Assembly: GCA_030745285.1 (NCBI GenBank)
Contig: JASLOV010000229.1
Coordinates: 1-6,076, forward strand
Length of the DNA: 6,076 nt
Direction: 5' to 3'
From: Dehalococcoidia bacterium
GTDB lineage: Bacteria > Chloroflexota > Dehalococcoidia > UBA2979
The notes beneath the pieces were generated by a model. It was given only the letters and a program-made list of their open reading frames with translations. It searched no databases and was not told the DNA's origin. This document shows, one piece after another, positions 1-5,974 of this stretch (its first letter is position 1; each line of letters begins with the position of its first letter). The position numbers and the translations under genes were made by a program.

Positions 1-965
1 GCGGCGCCGATGAAGTCGAGCACCCCCTCGCGGATCAGCCGAACCATGGTGTCCGGTGAGGTGAACCGGCCGACCCCGACGACCGGCTTCGAAGTCAGAT
101 CCTTGAGTCCCCTGATGAGCTCCTCGCGCTCGCCTTCGCCTCCGAACCGGGACGGGACTGAGTCGTCCGGCCAGGCACCCACCATGAAATCCCACAGATC
201 GGGAAGCTCACCAATCATCCCGAGCAGCTCGACCATCTCGTCCCGGGTGAAACCGTTCGGTCCGATCAGTTCGTCGACGACGATCCTGCACGCGACACCG
301 GCCTTGCCGTCGACTGCTTCGAGCGTGTCCTCGAGCACCTCACGCAGCAGGCGTGCACGATTCTGGAACGGGCCGCCATACTCGTCCGTGCGATCGTTGT
401 ATCGCGGCGAGAGGAAGTGCTGGAGCGTCGACAGATTGTGTCCAGCATAGATGTAGACGATGTCGTAGCCCGCGTCCACCGAACGAATGGTCGCCTCGCG
501 GTACCAGCGTCTCAGGTCGGCGATGTCCTGTTTGTCCATTCGGCGTGCCTGGATCGGGTAGAGGTCGCCCGACGTCGGCCGATGTGACGGCCCCATGGGC
601 GGGATACGCGTGTACATGTTGTTAGCCGCCATGCCGGAATGCACGAGTTCGATGGCGGCAAGAGCCCCGTGGACGTGGATTGCATCGGTGACGAGGACGT
701 GAGCCGCAATGTCGCGGTCGTCCCAGATCCGGCCCTCGATATACGGAGCGACGTCGGACGAGTGGTGAATCTCAGTCTCCTCGGTAGCAATGACGGCCCA
801 GCCGCCTTCGGCCTTCATACCTCTCATCGCGGCCAGGGCAGACGGGTCGCGGTACCCCATCCCGTTGCAGTGAGGAACCTGGAAGAACCGGTTTCGGGCC
901 GTCACCGGTCCGATCTGCACAGGCTCGAAGAGCACGTCATAGCGGGCGTCTCGAACGGTTGTCAT
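1..965 (-). CDS. Trimethylamine/dimethylamine dehydrogenase-like flavoenzyme, N-terminal part
   Basis: Old-yellow-enzyme-type FMN oxidoreductase of the trimethylamine/dimethylamine/histamine dehydrogenase branch. The gene starts at ATG 963-965 with a strong ribosome site GGAGGTG (971-977) and runs off the left edge after 321 codons, so its 3' end is missing. The translation follows trimethylamine dehydrogenase closely from the start: LFEPVQIGP, then RNRFFQVPHCNGMG, KAEGGWAV, GPSHRP, and RTDEYGGPFQNRARLL. Cys33 sits in QVPHC, where the family attaches 6-S-cysteinyl FMN. Tyr173 and His176 (YAGH) match the family's catalytic Tyr and His. Trp258 in LWD probably matches an aromatic-bowl Trp. The position of the bowl Tyr60 is Glu63, so trimethylamine is probably not the substrate. 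The 4Fe-4S cysteines and the C-terminal ADP/FAD-like domain would lie outside the window. Family placement is firm; substrate is unknown. Confidence 0.95.
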   Translation of the reverse strand, partial: MTTVRDARYDVLFEPVQIGPVTARNRFFQVPHCNGMGYRDPSALAAMRGMKAEGGWAVIATEETEIHHSSDVAPYIEGRIWDDRDIAAHVLVTDAIHVHGALAAIELVHSGMAANNMYTRIPPMGPSHRPTSGDLYPIQARRMDKQDIADLRRWYREATIRSVDAGYDIVYIYAGHNLSTLQHFLSPRYNDRTDEYGGPFQNRARLLREVLEDTLEAVDGKAGVACRIVVDELIGPNGFTRDEMVELLGMIGELPDLWDFMVGAWPDDSVPSRFGGEGEREELIRGLKDLTSKPVVGVGRFTSPDTMVRLIREGVLDFIGA

Positions 966-1002
966 ACCAGCACCTCCGCGGTGCAAAGCAAGGTACCACC
1001 CG

Positions 1003-1027
1003 GCGGAGAGGCTTCCCGCTCCTCCGC
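1003..1027 (-). other. Hairpin in the leader of the flavoenzyme gene
   Basis: On the minus strand GCGGAGGAGC pairs with GCCTCTCCGC across a 5-base GGGAA loop. This is a 10-position stem with one mismatch and one G-T wobble. It lies about 40 bases upstream of the flavoenzyme ATG, before its GGAGGTG ribosome site. It could stabilise or regulate the leader, but GC-rich sequence produces such stems by chance and no U-tract follows. Confidence 0.3.
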
Positions 1028-1128
1028 AACCGCGACCGATCCCGACGACTCTGGCGCCCGGCGCTCCCTGAAAGCCTGAGTTCCTGCATCGGCTCTGCCG
1101 CGACCACCGCAGCCCGCCGGGTTGCCAT

Positions 1129-1197
1129 CTACCATGCAACTGCGACGGCCAGAAGACCGATCAGCAGGACCAAGACCAGAATTGTTGCTGCACCCAT
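1129..1197 (-). CDS. Possible 22-residue single-pass membrane miniprotein
   Basis: Short ORF starting at ATG 1195-1197 and ending at TAG. The predicted product (MGAATILVLVLL followed by IGLLAVAVAW) is almost entirely hydrophobic, enough for one membrane helix, and ends in Trp. A good ribosome site, GAGGGG, lies 7 bases before the ATG (1205-1210). It sits about 165 bases upstream of the flavoenzyme gene on the same strand and could share its transcript. The frame is open further upstream to 1323, but that extension is of low complexity and unconvincing. No family is recognised. It could equally be a chance ORF beside the transposase remnant. Confidence 0.3.
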   Translation of the reverse strand: MGAATILVLVLLIGLLAVAVAW

Positions 1198-1285
1198 AGC
1201 GCTGCCCCTCAGCCGCAGAGGCTGCTTACGGGGGAGGCTCCCACTAAGGGATGAACGTCCTTTCACGCCGTGGGGAGGCAAAACC

Positions 1286-1549
1286 TCATGCGGCCCCGTC
1301 GTACTCGCCGTGGAGGCCGCCACGTACCTCGCGCCGGATCACCTTGGCCGCAACGCTCGGCTTCGCTCGAGGCTCTCGCCCGCGAGGTGAGTCCAGTCCG
1401 AGCGTCCGGTGCGGACACATTGCGTTGTAGTGGCGCACGTATTCGCGGAGCACCAGCAGCAGATGCCGCTCGCTGAGCACGATCATGTGGTCCAGGCACT
1501 CCCTTCGGAGCGTCCCGATCTCGATCCGGATAGCGTCTTGCCACCCCAC
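1286..1549 (-). pseudogene. Transposase/integrase C-terminal remnant (IS481/IS3-like)
   Basis: Fragment of the retroviral-integrase-type catalytic domain of an insertion-sequence transposase. Recognisable pieces are IGTLRRECLDHMIVLSERH, then LREYVRHYN, CPHRTLGLDSP, and a terminal GGLHGEY...AA of the sort that ends many such proteins. The C-terminus therefore looks intact. Homology stops abruptly just upstream of IGTLRREC (about position 1516). The residues before it (QDAIRIE) do not resemble the usual NAFAERF segment, so the catalytic Glu and both Asp residues are missing. A stop codon lies three codons before the only available GTG start. The fragment cannot be an active transposase; it is a scar between the transporter gene and the flavoenzyme gene. 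No matching terminal inverted repeats or target duplication could be found. Confidence 0.85.
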
Positions 1550-1610
1550 GGCTCGCTATGTATTGGCTGACGACGGTGACCTGAAATCTGATGGAGCCGT
1601 TCGTCCCACC

Positions 1611-3059
1611 TCACGCCGAACCTTCGTCGTCGGCGCTTTTGCGGACGCCTTCGAGGCGCTGAGGATGCAGGGCGCGCACCGTCTCCACAGTCACCTCGTC
1701 AGGCAGCCAGTAGCGCCGGAAAACCACGTACCCGGCCAGTGTCGCGACGCCGGCGACGGGACCGACGAGGCGCACGCCGAGCGTGTCGCCGGGCGTGGAG
1801 CCGAACGTGAGTAGGATCGCGAGCAGTCCGGGGGCGAGGGCGGCGGCGACCTTCTCGAAGCTCGCCTGCGTCGCGTAGTACGTCGCCTCGCGGCGCATCC
1901 CGGTCAGCACGTGGTCGTAGTCGGTGATGTCCGCGATCAGCGCGTTCGGGAAGGTCTGCACCGGCGCCAACGGCAGGCCTGCGAGCGCCGCGAAGAGAAA
2001 AGCCTGCGCCATCACCGGCACGCCTGGGATCAGCCCGATCAGGAACAGCGAGGGAAACGCGAAGACGGCGGCGACCATGCCGCGAGAGTAGACCCAGCGC
2101 TTGCCTCGACGGTTAGCGCCGAGCTGTATCAGCGGCAGCAGGATCACCACGACGGCGATCGAGACGGCGAGCATGCTGATCACCGGGTCGACCTCAACGC
2201 CCACGAACGGCAGCGTGATGTCGGCCGAACCATCGGCGCCCCCTTCGAGCACGGCCCTGGTGAGAAATGGCAACGAGCCGGTGATCATGAGCACGCCGAG
2301 GTTGTAGAGGATGAAGCTCGGCAGAAAGACCAGAAACTGGTCGTTGCGCAGGCACGTACGCACAGCATCGATCAACGACGCGATCTGCTCTCGCGTCTCG
2401 TCCGAGCGCTCCCGCACCGTACGCATCGCCGGGCGCCATGCACCGCCGAGGGCGACGAAGCGGGAGAGCAGTGCGATCACGGCGATCGTGGCTGCCATGC
2501 CCTGGAACCCGATCGCGTCCTTCAGCACTGCCGCGCCGACGAGGCCGATCACCGCCCCGATTACGCCCAGCGCCACCTGCCACGTCACGATATCGACGCG
2601 GTCGTCGCGTCGAGTCGCGATCTCCGGCAGTAACGACTCGAGCGGGCCGCCGGAAAGCGTCGAGAAGAGGTGGAAGAACCAGAGCGCGACGAAGAGGTAG
2701 ACGACGTTGCGCGTCGACTCCGCCGCGTCCGGCGGCATCCACAGCAGCACGAACGTGGCGCAGAGCAGCGGCGTCGCCACCAGCACGTACGGGATGCGCC
2801 GTCCGAGGCGCGTGCGGGTGCGGTCGCTGATGTAGCCGATCAGCGGGTCATCGAGCGCCTCGATCAGCCGCACGGCGGACAGGGTGAGGCCGATCGCGAG
2901 CGTGCCACCGCGGCGCGCAATGTCAGCGTCGTCCGGCGGTGCGTAGAAGAAGAGGATCCAGAGGTCGAGGCTGCGGCTGATCGCGTTGCCGCTGATGCTG
3001 CCGGAGGCGTAGAGCAGGCGGTTGAGGCGGGGAAGGCGCTCGCCGGCGGACGCGCTCAT
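1611..3059 (-). CDS. GPH-family (MelB-like, MFS_2) sodium/proton-coupled symporter
   Basis: Secondary transporter of 482 residues in the cytoplasmic membrane, of the glycoside-pentoside-hexuronide:cation symporter branch of the major facilitator superfamily. The hydrophobic segments fit about 12 helices, and the length is typical for the family. The N-terminal half carries the diagnostic stretch RLIEALDDPLIGYISDRTR followed by RLGRRIPYVL. By alignment with MelB, Glu67 and Asp71 fall at the two acidic cation-site positions (Asp55 and Asp59 in MelB). ATG 3057-3059 overlaps the stop of the upstream acyltransferase gene as ATGA and has AGAGAGG just ahead, so translation is probably coupled. GPH members in environmental bacteria often carry compounds other than sugars, and nothing here identifies the substrate. 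A polar low-complexity tail follows the last helix. Confidence 0.93.
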   Translation of the reverse strand: MSASAGERLPRLNRLLYASGSISGNAISRSLDLWILFFYAPPDDADIARRGGTLAIGLTLSAVRLIEALDDPLIGYISDRTRTRLGRRIPYVLVATPLLCATFVLLWMPPDAAESTRNVVYLFVALWFFHLFSTLSGGPLESLLPEIATRRDDRVDIVTWQVALGVIGAVIGLVGAAVLKDAIGFQGMAATIAVIALLSRFVALGGAWRPAMRTVRERSDETREQIASLIDAVRTCLRNDQFLVFLPSFILYNLGVLMITGSLPFLTRAVLEGGADGSADITLPFVGVEVDPVISMLAVSIAVVVILLPLIQLGANRRGKRWVYSRGMVAAVFAFPSLFLIGLIPGVPVMAQAFLFAALAGLPLAPVQTFPNALIADITDYDHVLTGMRREATYYATQASFEKVAAALAPGLLAILLTFGSTPGDTLGVRLVGPVAGVATLAGYVVFRRYWLPDEVTVETVRALHPQRLEGVRKSADDEGSA

Positions 3060-3823
3060 GGCGCCTCTCTGTACGCGCCACGCAACTCCGGAGGCATGAG
3101 GGCGGCCACGGAGCCCATCACGCGGGCGGTGAGCGCCTCATGGTCGCGTTCGGCGAGCGCGGCGCCAGGCCGCTCCAGCACGTAGGGTGGGCCCACACGC
3201 GCCCTCAAGCAGCCGTCGTCTTCCCAGATCGCGAGCGGGATCACCGGCACCTCGCCGCGGGCGAGCCACGCGATCACCGCGCCCGACCGCGGCACGGCCT
3301 CGATCAACTCGCGCGCGAGCCCCGGGGCGTTTCCGGCCTCCGGTGCGAGGCCGATCGGACGGCGGTCACGGTGGAGTGTCCGGTACGCTTCGCGGATCGT
3401 CCCGCTCCGCTCCAGCGCGCTGTCCGGGTCGACGAGCAGCAGCTCGTACGTGCGCCCGACGAGGCCGAGGAACCAGCGCACGACGACTCCCGGCACCACG
3501 GTCACGCCGTACGGGCTCCAGCCCTGGAATCGATTGGTGGAGAGCCACCGGATCCGTTCGCTGCGCACCCGCCTGGAGATAAGCAGTGTGGCGACCAGGA
3601 CAGTCCACCACATACGCATGCCGGGCCGCTCGTAGTGGTTGATGACCAGGATGTACGGGCCCGCCGTCGGGAGCTCGCCGGCGCCCTCCAGCGTCGGCGT
3701 CGGGCCGAATCGCCGGAGGAGGTGTTCCGCGTCGGAAACGATGTCGCGGTGGCGGCCTGCGGCCGCGCCTGTCAGCCATCGCAGCACGAACCAGGGCGGG
3801 AAGCGGTAATGGGCCGGCGCCAT
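3056..3823 (-). CDS. Divergent PlsC-like lysophospholipid acyltransferase family protein
   Basis: Product of 255 residues resembling the glycerol-phosphate/lysophosphatidate acyltransferase (LPLAT) family, which moves acyl groups onto lysophospholipids at the inner face of the membrane. The expected block order is visible. Block I is a beta strand YILVINH with His63 and then YERPG; the second block is TNRF (97-100). The third block is APEAGN (160-165) in place of the usual FPEGTR. The fourth is EVPVIPLAI (191-199). The canonical HX4D motif has Gly68 where the catalytic-relay Asp normally stands, so this is a variant subfamily or an enzyme with altered chemistry. ATG 3821-3823 is preceded by GGGGT. 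The stop overlaps the transporter start by four bases, implying one operon; perhaps membrane-lipid or acyl-conjugate metabolism is linked to the transported compound. Confidence 0.75.
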   Translation of the reverse strand: MAPAHYRFPPWFVLRWLTGAAAGRHRDIVSDAEHLLRRFGPTPTLEGAGELPTAGPYILVINHYERPGMRMWWTVLVATLLISRRVRSERIRWLSTNRFQGWSPYGVTVVPGVVVRWFLGLVGRTYELLLVDPDSALERSGTIREAYRTLHRDRRPIGLAPEAGNAPGLARELIEAVPRSGAVIAWLARGEVPVIPLAIWEDDGCLRARVGPPYVLERPGAALAERDHEALTARVMGSVAALMPPELRGAYREAP

Positions 3824-3872
3824 TCTCAGACCCCGGGCGCGGCAGCCGACGGCCAGACGCGCCTACGGTCAC

Positions 3873-3902
3873 AGTCTGACGGAGCGGACGCTTGATTGTC
3901 AC
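3873..3902 (-). promoter_or_regulatory. Possible promoter for the acyltransferase-transporter pair
   Basis: On the minus strand GTGACA (3897-3902, five of six matches to the -35 consensus) is followed after 18 bases by CAGACT (3873-3878, three of six matches to -10). This would give a leader of about 45 bases before the acyltransferase ATG. The position is sensible and no closer gene end intervenes, but the -10 match is weak. Confidence 0.25.
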
Positions 3903-4095
3903 GGCCGTGGGTGCGACCTCACAGGGTCGATGGCGTACGCACCGCGCGCCGTCCGGTCGATCCGCTGGCGCGGCGTTCGCCGTAATCGCCGCCGGCTCCG
4001 TCAGATCTCAGGGCTCGGGCGTGAGGGTCACCGTACCGATCGGTTGAACAGCGGATGCCGCAACCGCCTGGCTCAGCGCCGTGCACTGGCCGCAC

Positions 4096-4560
4096 TCACC
4101 CGCCAATCTCGGCGTCGACCCGCACGTCCGTTGCGGTGGCGGGAGCGGCTGCGACCGTCGGGATCGGATCGTCGGACAGCGAGTCGATGATGCGCTCGAT
4201 CGTGCGCCCCACCTCGGCAGCACTGGCCGGCCGATTCTCGGGCACGCGGGCGCTGAGCTGCCCCACGAGCGTCCATCCGAGGCTACCTCCCGCGTGGGTC
4301 GCATCGAGCATCGCCCCCACGACGCGACCGAATGAGTCCGGGAGGGGTTCGAATCCATCGAGCAGGCGCGGCGGAGGCCACGCCATCAGCCTGCGCCAGA
4401 CGAGTACGCATGGGCGGAATCTTGATCGTTGGACAGCAGATCCAGGGGACGTGATCAGCGACTCTGGATGCGCGTGGGCGGTCCTTGTCGCTACGGCATC
4501 CACCCCTCGCCGAGTTCTGTCCCATTCGAGGTATTCGACCATTTGCTCCGGCGTGTGCAT
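4096..4560 (-). CDS. Uncertain ORF, possibly a decayed gene
   Basis: Open frame of 154 codons from ATG 4558-4560 to TGA. I do not recognise the protein. The C-terminal half, from about GFEPLPDSFGRVVG onward, has strongly GC-rich third codon positions, as a real high-GC gene would. It contains PENRPASAAEVGRTIERI, which faintly recalls the last helix of Ser/Thr protein-kinase domains. The N-terminal half begins MHTPEQMVEYLEWDRT and then becomes low-complexity with mixed codon use, and no clear ribosome site precedes the ATG. Neighbouring minus-strand frames also stay open. The best reading is either a real hypothetical protein or a frameshifted remnant of a longer gene. Confidence 0.3.
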   Translation of the reverse strand: MHTPEQMVEYLEWDRTRRGVDAVATRTAHAHPESLITSPGSAVQRSRFRPCVLVWRRLMAWPPPRLLDGFEPLPDSFGRVVGAMLDATHAGGSLGWTLVGQLSARVPENRPASAAEVGRTIERIIDSLSDDPIPTVAAAPATATDVRVDAEIGG

Positions 4561-4623
4561 GCCGGCGGCGCCCGAAAGGACGCTCGGCGGTATTCTCCGA
4601 CGGGGCCCGGAAACCGGACTCGC

Positions 4624-4857
4624 CTACAGGCCGAGCAGCGCGTTCACACGCTCGACGTCGAAGCCCTCGATCAGCTCGCCGTCGATCGCGATCGCCGGCG
4701 CGGTAATGATGCCGGCCTCTTCGAGCATGTCCGCCGCCTCCTCATCGATCAGCAGGTCGACGAGTGTGAAAGCGATGCCGTGAGTCGTGAGGTGCCGCTT
4801 CAGCTCCTCGCACGGGATGCACAGCGGCGTCGAATAGACCGTGACCCCGGGCGCCAC
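4624..4857 (-). CDS. Glutaredoxin-like protein with CIPC active site
   Basis: Small thiol-disulfide oxidoreductase of 77 residues, the typical size of NrdH-redoxin/glutaredoxin-like proteins, predicted cytoplasmic. The fold elements are in order: strand VTVYSTP, active-site Cys13-Ile-Pro-Cys16, helix EELKRHLTTHG, strand AFTLVDL, and cis-proline region TAPAIAIDGE with Pro54. A closing GFDVERVNALLG helix follows. The start is GTG 4855-4857, separated from the selenoprotein stop by a single codon and in the same frame, with GGAG (4868-4871) about ten bases upstream inside the preceding gene. Co-translation with the selenoprotein is very likely. The natural inference is that this protein reduces the selenocysteine-cysteine bond of its neighbour. 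It differs from classical NrdH in the CxxC interior; a glutathione-binding role cannot be judged from the sequence. Confidence 0.88.
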   Translation of the reverse strand: MAPGVTVYSTPLCIPCEELKRHLTTHGIAFTLVDLLIDEEAADMLEEAGIITAPAIAIDGELIEGFDVERVNALLGL

Positions 4858-4860
4858 CGA

Positions 4861-5775
4861 TCAGTCGCTCCGCTCGGCCGGTTGCTCGTCAGCGTTCGAG
4901 CCGATGTCGAGGAAGCGGTCGCGCCACGACGGATCCTCGCTCCAGACGTACGGCGTTTGCACCGTCGTGCGGGGGCCAATCGCCGACTCCAGCAGTCCGA
5001 ACGCGTGCTCCAGAATGCCGCGTTGCGTCTCGTCGTCAAACGCCTTGCCGCAGGCGTTGCCGAGTGGGAAGTCACTGAACACGAACCGCGCCACGCCACA
5101 CTGCTCGACGATGTCGCGGGCGGAGCCGACGACGACGGTCGGGATGCCGTTCGCTTCGAGGTGCCGGGCTACCAGACTCACGGTCTGGTGGCAGACCGGT
5201 CAGATACCGACCAGGATCGCGGCGTCGACCTCTGCCTCACGCATCCGCTCGAGGATCACGGGCGCGTCGCGCTCGATCGTCTTGCGCTGGCCGCGCACCG
5301 TTGGTACGCCGTGGAACTGCTCAGCGAGAGCGCCGATGCGGCCCGCGGCGGCGGCTTCCTGCAATCGCAGTAGCGGGAAGTACGCGTTGATGTCCTCGAC
5401 CTCCGCGCTGTTTCGGTCGTACCCGAGGTGTGAGATGCGCAGGTCAGGTATCGAGTCCGTGGGACCCGAGAAGACGGCGTGGGTCTTCGCGTCAAGGTCG
5501 TAGGGGGTGTCCACACCCTGTTCGCCCTTCGCAGGGTCGAAGTTGATCGCGGTCGTCACGAGGCCGATGCGCGACTCTGCGAGCGGCTTTGTGACCGGCG
5601 CGAACGGCACATGCTGGAAGTGCGCCCATCTGTAGGGGTTGTCGTATCCGGCGGCGAGGTAGTACGCGCGCGTGCGATCGATGTAACTGGGGAATGTCGG
5701 GCGCGAGAGATCGATGCCCGCCGGCACTCCCTCGTTCGGGTTCACCTGACGCTCCTGCACGTTAGCTTCCGTCAT
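4861..5775 (-). CDS. GrdB/PrdB-like selenoprotein (glycine/betaine/D-proline reductase B family), in-frame TGA = Sec
   Basis: One 304-residue protein, provided that TGA 5200-5202 is decoded as selenocysteine (Sec192). The frame is uninterrupted on both sides, and family similarity continues across the TGA: ERMREAEVDAAILVGI, then Sec-PVCHQTV, then LVARHLEANGIPTVVVG. The motif Sec192-Pro-Val-Cys195 is a UxxC redox centre, and Cys-containing homologues carry CPVCHQ here. Other family blocks are SRIGLVTTA, HLGYDRNSAEVEDIN and FPLLRLQE in the N-terminal half, and DFPLGNACGKAFD in the C-terminal half. ATG 5773-5775 has GAGGT (5782-5786) six bases ahead. The protein is shorter than GrdB and longer than PrdB as I recall them, and no partner reductase subunits are nearby. 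Amine or amino-acid reductase activity is therefore not established; a stand-alone oxidoreductase paired with the downstream glutaredoxin is likelier. A nonsense mutation is the alternative, made unlikely by the hairpin after the TGA. Confidence 0.9.
5164..5199 (-). promoter_or_regulatory. Bacterial SECIS-like hairpin directly after the in-frame TGA
   Basis: Reading the minus strand from the base after the TGA, CCGG (5196-5199) pairs with CCGG (5164-5167). A TCT bulge follows on the 5' side, then GC pairs with GC, then a C-A mismatch. The seven-base stem ACCAGAC (5183-5189) pairs perfectly with GTCTGGT (5171-5177). The apical loop is CGTGA (5178-5182). The loop begins 17 bases after the TGA, has G as its second base and contains a GU step. 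The published bacterial SECIS model, as I remember it, asks for a G in the first two loop bases and a TGA-to-loop distance of about 16-37 bases. The element lies within codons for PVCHQTVSLVAR and would recruit SelB with Sec-tRNA. Confidence 0.8.
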
Positions 5776-5795
5776 GTGACGACCTCGTACTGCGC

Positions 5796-5810
5796 GGCGC
5801 TCGCGGCGCC
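5796..5810 (-). other. Short hairpin at the predicted 5' end of the selenoprotein mRNA
   Basis: GGCGC pairs with GCGCC across a CGCGA loop, immediately downstream of the predicted transcription start and ahead of the GAGGT ribosome site at 5782-5786. A five-pair GC stem at the extreme 5' end could protect the transcript, but it may be incidental in this GC-rich stretch. Confidence 0.3.
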
Positions 5811-5817
5811 TTCGGGG

Positions 5818-5855
5818 ATTATACGAGCGCGACGGCCATGTCCGTACTTACGGAC
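5818..5855 (-). promoter_or_regulatory. Promoter with operator-like palindrome for the selenoprotein-glutaredoxin operon
   Basis: On the minus strand there is an exact TATAAT (5818-5823), rare by chance in such GC-rich DNA. Transcription would start near 5811, leaving a leader of about 36 bases that contains the ribosome site. Sixteen bases upstream lies a perfect inverted repeat, GTCCGTAAGTACGGAC (5840-5855), with 7-base arms and a 2-base centre. It covers the place where a -35 box should be, and no good -35 hexamer is present. This arrangement suits a dimeric repressor or an activator that replaces -35 contacts. The regulator is not in the window. Confidence 0.6.
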
Positions 5856-5873
5856 GGCGCCCGCCCGAGGCTG

Positions 5874-5974
5874 GATCACGCAAACCTTGTGCAGCCGGTC
5901 GAGGTCGTCATCACTGAGCCTGAGCAGCCCCCTGCAGGCCTCTTCATTGTGCTGCCCGGGCAATCGGAGACCGC
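5874..5974 (-). pseudogene. Decayed C-terminal tail of a second CaiB/BaiF CoA-transferase
   Basis: The frame GLRLPGQHNEEACRGLL followed by RLSDDDLDRLHKVCVI is the characteristic end of family III CoA-transferases. It aligns without gaps to the intact tail just upstream in a different frame: GQHN against GEHN, and a final VI in both, with about 10 of 30 residues identical. Where the family stops after VI, this copy has CAG (5871-5873), one transition away from TAG, and the frame runs on to overlap the selenoprotein ATG. The only available start is a TTG inside the homology, so an independent gene is unlikely. It is a relic of a lost neighbour gene, and the operon's promoter lies just beyond it. 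Confidence 0.6.

Noticed and set aside
937..1128. A 63-codon minus-strand ORF starting just after the miniprotein stop.
   Set aside because: It is Arg-rich and low in complexity, and it runs through the flavoenzyme's ribosome site and start in another frame.
1241..1290. Possible insertion-sequence terminal repeat next to the transposase remnant.
   Set aside because: No matching inverted copy or target-site duplication could be found on the other side of the remnant.
1911..2633. A 240-codon plus-strand ORF inside the transporter gene.
   Set aside because: It is rich in His, Arg, Asp and Gln with no fold signature. It is the antisense shadow of a clear membrane-protein gene in GC-rich DNA.
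4568..4583. A 6-pair hairpin with a short loop downstream of the glutaredoxin, considered as a terminator.
   Set aside because: No U-tract follows on the minus strand, and the stem contains a wobble pair.
4838..4863. The selenoprotein's terminal TGA (4861-4863) might also be read as Sec, fusing it to the glutaredoxin.
   Set aside because: The only nearby stem (GTGGC/GTCAC) has its loop about 8 bases from the TGA, too close for a SECIS, and the glutaredoxin has its own GTG start and a GGAG upstream.
4429..5373. A 314-codon plus-strand ORF spanning the glutaredoxin and most of the selenoprotein.
   Set aside because: Antisense shadow: charged low-complexity sequence opposite two genes with clear families.
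5772..5963. A 63-codon ORF overlapping the selenoprotein start by ATGA, looking like a coupled upstream gene.
   Set aside because: Its N-terminal half is a CoA-transferase tail without a proper start (TTG only). Its C-terminal half spans the TATAAT, the palindrome and the leader, so it is better read as relic plus promoter.
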